A DNA stretch of 64,000 bases from Caprimulgus europaeus (Eukaryota; Chordata; Aves; Caprimulgiformes; Caprimulgidae). The notes beneath the pieces were generated by a model. That model did not search any database. It was not told where the DNA came from and saw only the letters and a program-made list of their open reading frames with translations. The stretch is from the NCBI GenBank assembly GCA_907165065.1, contig OU015528.1, positions 75,559,474 through 75,623,473 of the forward strand, in the 5' to 3' direction. Both the position numbers and the translations under genes were made by a program. Positions 1-12,900 of this stretch are shown piece after piece. Numbering within the stretch: the first letter of the stretch is position 1; each line of letters starts with the position of its first letter.

Positions 1-1886
1 GGCACATTTGAGAGCCTCTGGGTAAGGATAAAGGGACAGACAAAGCGGGTGTCATTGTGGGAGTCTGCTATAGGCCACCCAGCCAGCATGACAACACTGA
101 TGAGCTGTTCTTTAAAGAACTAAAGGATGCTTTTAAGTTATCTGTCCTAGACCTTATGGGGGCCTTCAACCTGCTAGGTGTCAACTGGAAATACCACACA
201 GCTGGTACCAGCAAGGCCAGAGGATTCCTTAACCAGCTGGATGACAACTTCTTGGTACAGGTACTAAGGGAGCTGACCAGGAAAGGTGCCTTCCTTGTTG
301 CTCATCAACAGAGAGGGTCTGGTGGGTGAAGTGGCGATTGGTGGCTGCCTTGGCCACAGCAACCATGAAGCAGTCAAGTTCAAAATCTTTGGTAACAGGA
401 GGAAAGCTACCAACAAGACCTCAACTCGAGATGTGAGGAGAGCGGACTTTGGGTTGCTCAGGGAACTACTTAGTAAGATCCCCTGGGAAAAAGCATTTGA
501 AGGTGCTGGGGTCCTCCAGTGCTGGTCACTTTTTAAGTGCCACCTCCTAAAAGCACAGGCAATCCCAAAATGCCAAAGTCAGGCAGGCGAGTCAGAAGGT
601 TGCCTGGGCTGAGCAAGGATCTTCTTGTAGAACTAAAGCAGAAAAAGACAGTATGTGGCCAGTGGAAGCAAGGTCAGGCAACACGGGAGGGCTACAAAGC
701 TGCTGTTCACCACTGCAAGGGATGACTGAAGACAGTCGATGTAATTGCTTTGGACTTCAGTAAAGCCTTTGATACTGTTTCTCACAGTATCCTCCTGGAT
801 AAAATGTCCAGCATACAGCTGAATAAACACATGATGCAATGGGTGAGCAGCTGGCTGATGGGTCGGGCTCATAAGGTTCTAGTCAATGGGGTGACATTGG
901 GCAGGTGACCGGTCACTATTGGAGTCCCACAGGGATCCATCCCAGGGCCGGTGCTTTTTAATGTTTTCATCAATGACTTGGATACAGGACTTGAAGGACT
1001 GCTAACTAAGTCTGCTGATGACACCAAATTGGAAGGAGCTGTGGACACTCTCGAGGGCTGAGAGGCCCTGCAGAGAGATCTGGATAATCTGGAGAGCTGG
1101 GCAGTCACCAACTGTATGGATTTTAATAAGGGCAAGTGCCGGATTTTGCACCTGGGACACGGCAACCCTGGGCACAGAGACTGTGGAATGAGAGGCTGGA
1201 GAGCAGCCCTGCAGAGAGGGACCTGGGGGTTCTGGTCCATAACAAGTTGCACATGAGACAACAGTGTTGTCCAGAGGGGCAACCGTGGCCTGGGGTGCAC
1301 CAAGCACTGCATTGCCAGCCGGGCGAGGGAGGGGATTGTCCTGCTCTGCTCTGCACTGGGGTGGCCTCACCTCCAGTACTGGGGGCAGTTTTGGGCACCA
1401 CAAGATAAAAAGGATCTGAAGCTACTGGAGAGTGTCCAGAGGAGGCCACAAAATTGGTGAAGGGCTTAGAGGGGAAGCCGTACGAGGAGAGGCTGAAGTC
1501 TCTTGGATTGTTCAGCCTGGAGAAGAGGAGACTGAGAGGAGATCTCATCGTGGTCTAGAACTTCCTCACAAGGGGAAGAGGAGGGGCCAGTCCTGATCTC
1601 TTGTCTCTGGTGGCCAATGATGGGACCAGGGGAAATGGCAGGACGATGTGCCAAGGGAGGTTTAGGTTGGCCATTAGGAAAAGGCTCTTCACCCAGAGGG
1701 TGGTGGAGCACTGGAACAGGCTCCCCAGGGAGGTGGTCATGGCACCAAGCCTGACAGCATGCAAGAAGCTTTTGGACAACATGTGCCCTCAGACGTGTGG
1801 TCTAATTCATGGGATTGTCCTGTGCAGGGACAGGAGTTGATGATCCTTGTAGGTCCCTTCCAACTCACAACATTCTATGGTTCTCT
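1..1886 (+). mobile_element. CR1 LINE copy, ORF2 remnants, cut by window start
   Basis: The + strand frames read as broken pieces of CR1 ORF2. First comes the end of the endonuclease (GVCYRPPSQHD near 57; the GHSNHEAVKF region near 350-390 where the family has S-D-H), then the linker (PGLSKDLLVELKQKK). Next is reverse transcriptase: ALDFSKAFDTVSH at about 745-785, GVPQGS equivalent near 920, and an altered catalytic box SADD (family F/Y-A-D-D) at 1011-1022. The C-terminal region runs on to about 1830, then the 3' tail ends near ATTCTATGGTTCTCTG. In-frame TGA codons at 906 and 1059 and several shifts make it dead. The endonuclease-RT linker and first RT blocks are missing around 720-735. Confidence 0.85.
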
Positions 1887-4800
1887 GAACCATTAAGCAT
1901 CCCAGGTTACTGCCTGGATGACTGGCCTGCAGTGTTAGCTTGCTCCCTTACTAGCCTTTTGCTTCAGTAAATTATTCTGTGCGTAGTGGAAAACTTTAAA
2001 GAGTGAGATTGAGACCAGAATACCTGTTAGCCTGATGAGCAGGGAACTGAGGTACTGCAAGTCAAGTAGAGGAGAAGTTTACTTAGCATGTCCCCTACTC
2101 ATCCTATCTGCTTACTACCTTTGCTTTTGAGACACTTGGCTTTTGTTAGAAATACCTAAGCCACTGGTTGATGTTTTTCAGGGTATAAGATGCTAGAAAA
2201 TTAATTTTCTAAAAACATGAAGTGAATGCAAGAAAAATTAATAATATGTTTCCCAAGTTTTAATTATAATCCTACTTTCTGTCCTGTCACCTTCCCTGGA
2301 AGGAGAAGCTAGAGGTCATAACACTTGTGGCTTTGTTTCTTTACTGTGACAAGTCAAAGAGATGATAAGAACCCTGTGTAACAGCTACTTTGTTTGCAAA
2401 GAGAATGTTAAATACGACCTTTCAGGTAACACAATAGCTACGTGTTGTCTAAGCAGCAGCGAACTTCCTCATCTGCCATTGGTGACATCAGTCCATGATA
2501 CGCTGATTTAACTGAATAATCCTCTCTTCACCAAGCATGCAGAAGGTACAGCAGATCAGCTGAGCAGAAAGAGTTTCAATTCATGTAACAAATTATAGGC
2601 TGAACTATAAATAGTGACAGGAATAATTCAATATGTTCTTAAAGGGGATGAACTTTGCTGGAGGCTAGGAAAAAATTTCACTGATTGTTGAACTCTGGTG
2701 GAGCATGAGACTTTAAAAACAAGAGTGTTTTCCTTATTCTTTCTTGCATCTTATGTGGTAAGTGAAGCAGAACATACAGAATAAAGAATCAGCCTCCTCC
2801 TACGCCCGAGTGTGCAGTGGGAAGTCAGACATCATTTGTCACTGCTCTTTATGGAAAGCCTGGTGATGTTCTCAGGGTTGTACAAAACTCACAAATAAGG
2901 ACAGTTGTTTACCTGGAAGTGTGTTGGATGAACACACCAGCTTTCCACGATCAACTCTTGAAGCACAGAAGCAATAGTTGTGAGACCGATTCCTGACTCT
3001 TGCTCTGTGTCTTCACTTGATTCGATCAAGTGGTTAACACTGGAGGAACAAATTGGTAAAGAAAGCAAACAGCTTGTACCTGAAAAGACTCACTTCACCT
3101 GACATTCCCAGTGCTTCTGTGCCGTCAGACTGCTCCTGAAATCCACGTTGTTTAGAAACATCACTGCAGGGAAAGCTGCAGCAGTAACAGCAGTGATGAT
3201 GTTGTAGGGTTATAGATTTTAATTGTAGTGGTGGTTTGGTTTTGGAAAATGGCACACTTGAGAGATGTTTGTCTTGTTAAAAAGAGAGCAAGGCAGAGTC
3301 AGAGAAGGTGATTGTCCCGGGGATAGAGCAGGTATGTACGAAGTATAGGACTTCAGACAGCCTGTTTGTCATGAGCCTTCATAATATACAGCTGAGAGAG
3401 TTTTGGCTTGAAGAATTCTGTTCATACTGTACACATACTGTAAATGAATCCATATATTTTGATTACATTATCCAAAACTGTCATATGCTTAATTGCAAAA
3501 TACAGTTTTTATTTAGCACTCTTGCAGAGCTTGCCTATAGGCTGCTTCCTTATTTTTTTCCATCAGAACTTCACAAGGAGTATTAATGAGAAAATATTAA
3601 CACGCTGATATGTGTGTGTGTGTACGAGATGCTTCAATTTACATCTTCCCCTGATCTTTATTGCAGAAGAATATCTCAAGAGAGAGGGAGGCTCTGGGAA
3701 CTTCACATGGTTCTCTCATTAGAGCTTCTGTGCTTCAACCTTAAAAAAAAAAAAAAAAAAAAAAGTAAGGGGGGGAATTGAGGACAGCAATGTGTGACCA
3801 TGAGAAACTGGAAAGTGATGGAAGAATTGTCACATTGAGACCAGAAATGTGCCAGTCTGTACCATATTTGAGTAATGATTTAGAGGTGATGAAGATTTAC
3901 ATAGTAAAATGAACGTGTGTACAACTCCATAACGATGTGTAAAACTCCTTAACTCCTTGATTTCCTTTGTGATTATTTAGGGATCTTTTCACTCATGATT
4001 CTTACAGAATCCAGCCTCTGAAGTGTGTAACTGCCCTGGTGTCTTTGTGTGATTGATATTTGTCAAAACAAAGCTTTAATCTCTCATCAGTCATTTCTTC
4101 TGCAGGAAGTGTCATAAAGCAGCAAAGTTTGTGTTCATGTGTGGTCTTTCTCTAGCTTATGCTTTTATTTCCTATTTGTATTCTTCTGCTTAATAATCCC
4201 AAGTTCAATCAACCACCACAAACAGTAAATCTTTCCTAGTGTAGTGGGATCATAACTTTCAGGAAAGATTAAATAAAACTGTTATATATTATATTCCCAT
4301 TTGAGTATTTCCACCAAAGTATTTCTGTCTTTCACTGTCTACCTTCATCTGTCTGTGATTGAAGTTGCCTAAATTGAGAGGGAAAGGGATAAGAGAAACA
4401 ATCAGGGTAGCTGGCAATTTCCAGCTGTTCTGGCGTTCACACAGAATATAATAATCAAGTCCCCACTTAGTCTGGAGTCTGAACACAGAGCCTTAATGAA
4501 GAGCTCTCTTCACGTTCCTGAGATTTTTTGAATGAGACTGAGCAACTCTTGTATTTGCACTTTTTCTTCCTTTTATGCAACCCACAGAAGTTGAAGAACC
4601 CCTGAAGGCAGCAGACTTTATAAATATACTTTCTTTTCATTATGAATATACTTTCTTGTGAGACTTCAGATTTTAATTCTTACACTTCTCATGGCTGATT
4701 CTTTTTGAGGTGGCAGAGTCCCTCTGCTGCTTTTGCAGCTCTTCCTGACGTAATGGAGAGTTTTATTTTCAAGAAAACCAGTTTTATATCTTGCAGCAGC

Positions 4801-5849
4801 AAGAATGACAGTTCCCGCTCTTCAGACTAGTGCTGCATGATAATGGCCATGTTTCTTGCCCCAGGACTAGCTGGGTTTATGAACTGGAGAGACTGGAGCA
4901 GGGGAAAGAAGGGCAGGGTGTATGTTTTCTAGGTTTTTTGCATGGAGGCCACTTTGAATGTTGGATGTTACGGACTTCATTATTTAAAGTGATAGCTAAT
5001 TTGGAATATTCCAGTTTTGAGATGTTTTTCTCTTCTTGCTTTGTAAGCTTTTTAATTCATTCTATATATTCTCTTGTTTCACAATGGGAAGGTCTAATTT
5101 CTTTTTGCATAAGAAGCTCCTTCTGAATTCAGGCAGTAGGCCCTCATCTAGTGTCCACTTGTCCTATCTACTTCAGTTTCAACAGCATTAGTAGTAACTG
5201 CAAGAGTTTGACAACTGCTCTTTGCTGAATATCAGTTTAGATGTGATACAGAGCTTGAAGTTGTATTTTTATTTAAGTTGGTTTTATGCAATTGTATCTA
5301 CCAAGGGTGATTTTCTTTATTCTGTATCCTGTGCTGATGGAAATATCCCAGATTCCGTAACACCATTCTTTGAATGATGCATGTTCTCATACAGTGATTA
5401 TCTGAACTTTGAGTTTATATACGTGTATTTTCTTTTGAGCTATTATCTTAAGAAAGCCTTAATTTTAAAGAATTTGTTGAAGATTGACTCATTGTTTCAT
5501 CTCCCCAGAAGTAGAAGAAAAAGTAAATTGCTGAATTTTCTACTTTTTATTTTAATTATTAATTCAGAGAGAACAGGTGAGTAGCTGAGGGTTCTGCAAG
5601 TGTATAGACACAACCCAGTGTTTCTCAACATGTTTTCAACTTTATATTACACATGGAAATAAAAGACAGCAGAGGGTAGTAGTATGGTACTTACAGTAAA
5701 GATGGTCACTTAGCTGGTAATCAGTTTGCTCATTTATATGTTCTTTAACTGGTGACTGAATGATTATCAGCAATGAATTTTTCTGTGAAGTATGGGTGGG
5801 CTGTGCCCCCCGTCTTGACATGCAGTGCAGCCATGTCATTTTCACGGAG
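1887..5849. other. Non-coding, probably USP6NL upstream intron
   Basis: AT-rich unique sequence. It holds a (TG)6 run at 3611-3623 and a 22-A run at 3743-3764 followed by a G-rich patch. I looked for codons of the family's N-terminal segment (residues 1-92 of human) on the + strand and did not find them. The few ATG frames of 65-98 codons have no recognisable content. Confidence 0.5.
3743..3764 (+). repeat. Homopolymer (A)22
   Basis: Twenty-two A in a row, followed by GTAAGGGGGGG. No AATAAA or recognisable retrocopy precedes it, so it is recorded only as a simple repeat. Confidence 0.95.
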
Positions 5850-6695
5850 TCGCAGATTCACACAGGATCATTGAGGTTGGAAGGGACCTCTGGAGGTCAC
5901 CTGGCCCAACCCCTCTGCTCAGGCAGAGCCAGCTGCAGCCAGCTGCCCAGGACTACATCCAGATGGCTTTTGAGTATCTTGAAGGATGGAGACTCCACAA
6001 CCTCCCTGGGCAACCTGTGCCAGTGCTCAGTCACCTTCACAGTAGAAAAGTGTTTCCTGATGTTCAGACAGAACCTCCTGTGTTTCAGTTTGTGCCCATT
6101 GCCTCTGGTCCTGTCCCTGGGCACCACTGAAAAGAGCCTGGCTCTGTCATCTTTGCACCCTCCCTTCAGGTAAATACACAGACAAGACCCCTCTGAGCCT
6201 TCTCTTCTCCAGGCTGAATGGTCCCAGCTCTCCCAGCCCTTCCTCATAGGACAGATGCTCGAGACCCTTGATCATCTTGATGGCCCTTTGTTAGACACTC
6301 TCTAGTATGTCCATGTCTTTCTTGTACTGAGGAGCCCAGAACTGGACACAGTACTCCAGATGTGACCTCACCACTGATAAGCACTGATCACCTCCCTCCA
6401 CCTACTGGCAATACTTTTGCTTGCAGCCCAGGATACCATTCATCTTTGCAGCAAGGGTACATTGGTGGCTCATGTTCAACTCGGTGTCCACTTGGACCCC
6501 CATGTCCTTTTCTGCCCAGCTGCTTTCCAGCTGAGTGACCCCCAGCATGTACTGGTGTGTGGGGCTGTTCCTCCCCAGGTGCAGGACTTGGCACCTCTCC
6601 TTGTGGAACTCCATGAGGTTCCTGTCAGACCATTTCTTCAGCTTATCAGCATCCCTCTGGGTGGCAGCAGGACCCTCTGGTGTATCAGCCACTCT
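5850..6695 (-). mobile_element. CR1 LINE 3' fragment, reverse orientation
   Basis: Read on the minus strand, 6402-6740 and 5897-6247 give two long open pieces of the CR1 ORF2 C-terminal half: RRVADTPEG, LEFHKERCQVLHLGR, LESSWAEKDMGVQVD, then [21 protein letters not shown] and VTEHWHRLPREVVESPS. They are in different frames, so at least one frameshift separates them. The 3' end of the element is at the left (AGATTCACACAGGATCATTGAGGTTGG). It is truncated at 5' just after the RT core. Confidence 0.88.
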
Positions 6696-9600
6696 TCTCA
6701 GTTTCCTATTGTATATAAAACTATTCACAATTGTTTCCATGTTATCGCTTGTGTGATGGAGCCTGTGCCATGAAATTTCTGTTCTTGAGTTACATTTCTC
6801 TTTTATACCAGGCAGACAGTTAAAGTCCTTAGGCTTGGGTTCTGTTGAGCCTGTAGGCAGGATCTTGTAAAAACTTGGAATGACTGAGAGCTTGTTTCTC
6901 TGCCTAAATAAAAGAATAGTTGGAACAGCAGAGTCAGCTGGCTACAGATCTAAAGGAGCTTGCAAGCAGCTCTGAATGTGTTTTCGGTTTATTCTGTCAG
7001 GTAGTGCAATAATTCTGATCTCAGCTACTGCAAGTGTTTGCTTTCCTTGTCTCCTTCTACCCATAACTGTAATGGGATAATGAAACTGCTGGTGTCTCTG
7101 TCCTTTCTACTTCTTTAAAAGCTATTTTTGCCAACTAATTTTTCAAACTTTTTGTTTTAAAAGCACTTCCACAATTTTCTATCTCACTTTTTACCTCCTA
7201 CTTCAAGGGTGGTCTGTTTCAGTCTGGGAAGTTGCAGAGGAGAAGAAAACTGTAAATGCCATCAAGTCCTCTGAAACTGTGTTCTTCTCCTTCAGCTTTA
7301 TCTCCTAAAAGAGCCCCAAACAACCTCACACTTTGTGTGCTTGGAATTTGTTTCAATTCTGTTTTGATTACTATGCAGGTTTATTTTCTGGTCTTTGATG
7401 TGCATCTGACCTTCTCCCAAAATATTAATTTAGAACAAAAGTCATCCTGAATTTCTTCTTCAACCAGTTCTCTTAATAGCTTTATGGTTGTTGGAGACAT
7501 TTGAAAACAAATTATAAAATTATAATTAACAGGCAAAAATGTTTGTTACCAAAGCACACTGTACCGAGGGTCTAGGGAGCGCAGCTACATGGCCCTGGGG
7601 ATGTATGATATTGCTTATTATTTTCTTTCAAGTTCCCAGAAGAGATTGTGCAAATTTGTTTAATTCTGCTTTCTAGTAGACAGGCTATTCTCTTTGCAGA
7701 GAGACTCCACTGCAACTGGTGCTGTTTGGCTTTCAAAAGACTGAATTATCCTCTGTCTCACAAGTGGTTGTCCTTGTGTCTGGGCTGACACCAGCATCAG
7801 CTGAAGTTTGGAAGCACATCTGTAGAAGGCTGCTTTGTAGCACTGTACCTTCTTCCTTATCTTTACAGAAGAAACCGTGCTGATGTAGCTGTGCTCACAC
7901 TAGAGTTGTTGCTACTTAAGCAATCCTAATATTAAAGAAGCAAAGTTTTCTTTAAAAAGTACAACATTTTCTTTGTGGACAGCCTCTAGGATTGCTGTTA
8001 CATCTTATAAACATTTAAAATTTTCATTTGTGAAGGGAACAGGAAAAAAAAAAGTCATAGCCCTTCAAAGTTTTTTTTCTATCAGAAAGCCATGAAGATA
8101 CTTATGTAAGTCATGCATTCTGAAATCCAGATGTGAATTCTTGCTGACATTAAAGACACCTTCAAAGATCTAACACATCCCAAAGAGCAGGAGGTTTACA
8201 AATACACAGCAATGAGGGGTTCATTAATCTTCCAAAACTGAAGATGTGAAATCTGTAAGAAAGAAAAAAGTATGTTGTCTTGGAGGAGAACATTTCTTGT
8301 AAAATATTTCTTAGGTTACAAACATAATTTTATAAATGTTTGAAGGAAGTGATAGCTTTGTCAACTGAAATTCAAAGTTCTAACTTTCATTGTAGGTTAA
8401 TGCAAAGAATACTTAATTGTTTAAAGAGGAATTGTATTTGTTTTGTTCTCTTTTAAATCTGATTGTCTCTGTGCCATCATTAAAATAATGGTAAAAACAG
8501 AACTTCAGACAGGTTCATTTTCTTTGTTAGAGTTCTCTGGTTTTTTTTTTTTTGTATGTGTGTTTTTACAATTACTGGGATTCAATTGCTCTGAGGCTTT
8601 GCTTACCTTGAGTGTCTCGTGGCTACGTAAAGCCAAGACTTTAGATGACTAGTCCAACTTTCTGTTTAAAAGTTCTTTGTGCTCCTAAGTGCTGCAGCAT
8701 GAAGAGATGCAAGTCAGAAGAGAACAGAGGAAGGCAGTTGTCAGTGCTTCTGATTTTTCTTCAGATAAACCCACCAAGAACCAAACCACTGAATGAGAGT
8801 GCAAGAGCAGTGACATGTCAGAACAAGACTGATCATTTATATAGCTACTCTAGTTCTGCACAGGCCCTGAGCTGTCCCCTTCTGACCCTGTTCTAATACA
8901 AGCTTTAGGTGCCAGAACAGAATGTGTCAGGAATGGGGAATTTAATTTTCTATTTCACAGCTAAGAATTGTATGCAGTGTTGGTAGGTTGTTCTCTATTC
9001 TTAGAAACTGTAGCTAGAAGATCTTTCATACATTATTTTTGTGCAAATGTTTTAATATGCATTTAGGAAAGTGATTATTAGTTTAGAAATATGATCTGAA
9101 ATCTCTTAGCTTTAGAAATGGCACATCCTGGGTTTTTTAGTGATCACGTTTTTTGGTATGCATACATGAGTACATATATTTCAGCACACTGTTGCAGTTT
9201 TACAAGAATTCAAAAATCAGTTATGTCTCTCTTGTTTTTTTTTAACTGGTAATCTTTAAAGCTTTGTGATATTGTCAATTACCTTTCACCATGCCCATTT
9301 AGAGTTTGTAATTATAGTGAGTTACAGTGAGTTGTGTAGTTTGTAATTATAGTGAGTTTCAGTGAGTTGTCCTTGAAATATTGTGTTACTAAGAATCTGA
9401 TGGTTTGGTGGGGTTTTTTTTGGTCTAAATTCCCAAATTTGGAGAAGTCTTTCTGATATTTGTAGCATAAGTGCTGCTCAGCAGAGGTGATACAATTTTC
9501 ATAGGCTTTCCTACATGCTGAAGTCCTGGCTTTTAAGCATCATCTGCACAAAATGATGTTTTGGCCTGTTTGTCCATTTTGTTCCCAGTGCCTCTGGTGA

Positions 9601-9806
9601 TTCCATCAACAAAGGTCCCAGGTGGTGTCACTGGACATTTTCAGTCCCTCAAAAGACACTGGAACACTTTGTCCCCAACAGGTTGTCCCTTTCGTAGGAC
9701 AATTGTTATAATTGTCTTTTTTTCTTTAGCAAGTTGTATGTCATTCTTCCTTTTGTTTAGAACACTGTAGATTGTGCTGCATTTATATTTCATTTTCTTT
9801 TTACAG
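6696..9806. other. Non-coding, probably USP6NL upstream intron
   Basis: Unique AT-rich sequence immediately before the first recognised exon. It contains a 35-bp tandem duplication at 9303-9372 and T-rich runs near 8541 and 9235. No exon of the missing N-terminus was recognised. Confidence 0.5.
9303..9372. repeat. Tandem duplication, 35-bp unit x 2
   Basis: The unit beginning AGTTTGTAATTATAGTGAGT is present at 9303-9337 and again at 9338-9372, with about three differences, one of them A/T inside GAGTTACAG versus GAGTTTCAG. Direct adjacency indicates a recent local duplication. Confidence 0.9.
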
Positions 9807-9914
9807 TTTCATAGAAGAGTTTATAAAGGAATCCCACTGCAGTTCAGAGGGCAAGTCTGGTCTTTGCTACTTGATGTCCCTAAAATGAAAGAAGAGATGA
9901 AAGACTTTTATAAT
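9807..9914 (+). CDS. USP6NL: USP6NL exon: start of TBC domain ([12 protein letters not shown]...)
   Basis: A pyrimidine-rich tract ends in TTTTTACAG at 9806, and a GTGAGT donor begins at 9915. The 108-nt exon is phase 0 at both ends and encodes 36 residues from FHRRVYKG to MKDFYN. It holds the [12 protein letters not shown] segment, the usual opening of a TBC domain (G-I-P-x-x-x-R-x-x-x-W). It is the first coding exon I can recognise. The preceding residues of the family (a basic stretch ending KNTEK in human) must come from an exon upstream of the readable part. Confidence 0.95.
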
Positions 9915-12900
9915 GTGAGTTTGTAGAATTTATACTTAATATTAGTTAACAACATTTGGATACTAAGATTGCAGGCTTTATTAGGCTTTTATTGTTATGC
10001 ATTGTTTAAAAATATTACTAGAAACTGCATTGAACTCTGCTTGTTGTTTTAGCCATATATTGAAAAGCACTTTTCCAGCTTGTTTTTTGGTTCTGTAATT
10101 CATGTAATTAATTTGATCTTTCAATTTCTTTTCCCATCCTCAAATCCTTGCAAAAACCTTTCTAAAAACAAAGCAAAACAGAATAAAACAAAACCCCTGT
10201 CCCACTTAGAAGACAGAATCCTCTGAAACTACAGCTCTTTGAGAAATGTCTGTTTGGAAGCACGTTGTTAGGTCAATATCAGTAGGAGGGGTTCTAGGTT
10301 CTAGTGTGCTGGAGAGGATGGGGGTTGGTGCCTTAATCTTCTAAAAGCCAGAATAAGCTGGCTGTCTTCCTGCCATCTCACCTCCAAGTGAAGCTTAGCT
10401 ATCCCTTACACAGCACTGTCTTTTTACTTGTTTGTGTTCTTAGAGGTGCACGTGACAGGACAGTAACCCAACAAAATTCTACAGGCATAAATCGACCACT
10501 TAAGCATATCTCAGAATATAAAGAAAATAGCTTTGTCTTACCCCCAGCCCTGATCCTTACCCTGAGTAGCAGTTAAAGCAACCTCTGCATTATTATGGTT
10601 ACATTCCTGTAAATTTTTCCCTACTAACTCTGTCTGTGGGTGTGAATACAGCTGATGGCCATCAGAGCTAGGCTTCAGACCCAGGAGGGGAGAGTAAGGT
10701 TCATGTGCAGGCTAGTGAGTTAGGTGGAAGGGGAGTTGGATCCTTTAAAATTCTATCTTTTCCTCTCTCTCTCTCTCTTTCTCCCCTAAAGGATTATAGG
10801 GAGAGTTTAACTAACAGAAAAGCAATTTAGTATTGTAGAGTGTTTGAATTTTTCTCCACAGGAATTTAAATGTTCACTGCCTTTTAAATAAATAATTTCC
10901 AGAGTTTCAAGGAAATTAATTGCTGGTTTGATTTTTGGCATTTTCTAATAGCACTTTTTCAGAGCTGAGACTTTGGGTCTGAGTAGACAAGGAATCTTGT
11001 AAGGTAATGAAAGAAGATCGATGTTGGCATTGATTTTATCTAAATTTTGGTCTCTGTGATCGTTCCCTTAAATTATTTATCACTCTTTAGTCTGACAGGC
11101 TGCTCTTTCTGACTATTACATTTTGTTTAACTTTGTAGGTAAAGCTAGTGGCAGATCCAAAAGGGATAAAACAGAATTCATGCTGAATAATGTAGTTGTG
11201 GGAAAGAATCCTGAGTAAAACTAGAAGCATTTAAAAATAGGTGGATTCATCTTCAGACATGATTAATGCTGTGTAGTCCTCAGTGCAAAGCAAGAAGGTG
11301 TTTATAGTTCAGGTACAGAGGTAGAAAGAGTTTCTTCCATCATTATCCTGACTTGTTTATTTGTGATAAGCTCATGTTACTGCTCTCCATTTTCCCATTT
11401 CCTGAAGTGATATTAACACTCCCAATACGAGTATCGCTCACAAATTGCACACCTTAAGTTTAGAAGGAAAATATGCACTTTTGCTGTAGGTCCAGCAGCT
11501 TCTTTCAGTTCTCTGTGCAGGGCAATTACTAGTTCTTAATCTTCTGTCCTTTCTGTTTCTTAAACTCTAGATGCCCTTTCTTTTCACTCACACTCAAGGT
11601 TCCCATGATGGCAAGGACTCGGGGTGCTTCTTTTCCTATATTCCAACAAATCGTAGGCTCTGGGTCCTCATGCCACCTTAAAAATACAAATTTTCTCTTT
11701 GTCTTTTGTGTCTGTCTGGGGGACAAATCATCCTGGATGTTAGTACTTTAAATTATGCTGAAGGGTGCACAAAGCTGAGGTTGTGGTTAGTGTTGTGCTG
11801 GTTAATGGCTGGTACCAGTTGGTTCAGTGGCTTACAGGTAATTCCTGATGTGCCTGAAGATTCTGGTTATATTCAACAGACTGAATGGATATTATTGTTC
11901 CCTGTTTGATCCCTTATTTTTGTCTTTAAACCTTTTTGTTTTCTTGCAACCAGAATCTGTACAGTTCTGCCTTTTGATTGTCTGTGGTATTCTCTATTAG
12001 TGCCTACTGAGATGTAATGTTTTGAAAATACCATATAGAATCCAGTTAGAAATGTTTTGCAAACTCAAGTTTTAGAGACAGAAGTGAGAAAGAATGAATG
12101 AATGAATGAATTAATGAATGAATGAATGCCAAGAGAAAATTATTCTAAGTGTGAAAAATAAGGTGGCAGTCTAACCTGTGCAGACTTCCTAAGTATTCAA
12201 TTGCAAAATTGCATTTAATTATAAAATGTTAAAGCAAGTGCTAAAGTAGAGATATTCTACAGCTAAATTAGATTAGAACAGAAAGACAGAGGAAATTACT
12301 AGAGAAATGTCCATTATCTATACTTTGATAATAACTGGCAGCTCTGTAGCTGTTACTTCTGCTTAGAGAAAAAGGCAGAAAAAGTATGAAAACTTCACTA
12401 AATCATTTGCTAAATGTCCAGTGTGGAGCAATTGTATCTTTATTTCTTGTTCCTGGGTAGTAAAATTAACTTTCTCTTTCTCCAGTGATGTGCCTACCTG
12501 AGAAATGGCAATTGGAAATTTGAAATGCTGAAACATAGCCTTGAATATGGGTGGTGAATGGTGTATCACAAAAAGGTGTATTATGGGACTGGTCTTTTTA
12601 CATCTATACTGTGTGAATGTATCTGACTCTGTAGAATTCATGTGTATAGAATTCATCTATAGAATTCATATATATAGAGAGTTCATGTATATATTTTAAC
12701 ATGTAACATGTTAAAATAGTTATCTTGTGATTTGCTATTCTATATTAAGCATTTTAAATCATGACATGGCAAATACTTCAGTATAGGTATATAGGCAGGC
12801 AAGTTTTGACTGTTATATAGTCACAATTTTAAACTTAACTTCTGCTCTTTACTGTTTTCCTAGAAATTGAAGTTTCAAGCACGAGGGTCTTCACCAGATA

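Larger units (their letters stand above)
9915..12863. other. USP6NL intron
   Basis: A 2949-bp intron, GTGAGT to CTAG. It holds a CT-rich tract (10761-10784), a GAAT tetranucleotide array (12092-12128), three TAGAATTCAT repeats (12632-12669) and a perfect inverted repeat (12692-12718). No coding content is recognised. Confidence 0.85.

Noticed and set aside
869..1548. Minus-strand frames of 133-147 codons
   Set aside because: Antisense shadows of the + strand CR1 at the window start.
3660..3764. Possible processed pseudogene ending in the (A)22 tract
   Set aside because: No AATAAA before the tract, no readable coding remnant upstream and no evident target-site duplication.
5825..6173. Plus-strand frames of 101-137 codons
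   Set aside because: They are complements of the reverse-oriented CR1; the real relic frames are on the minus strand.
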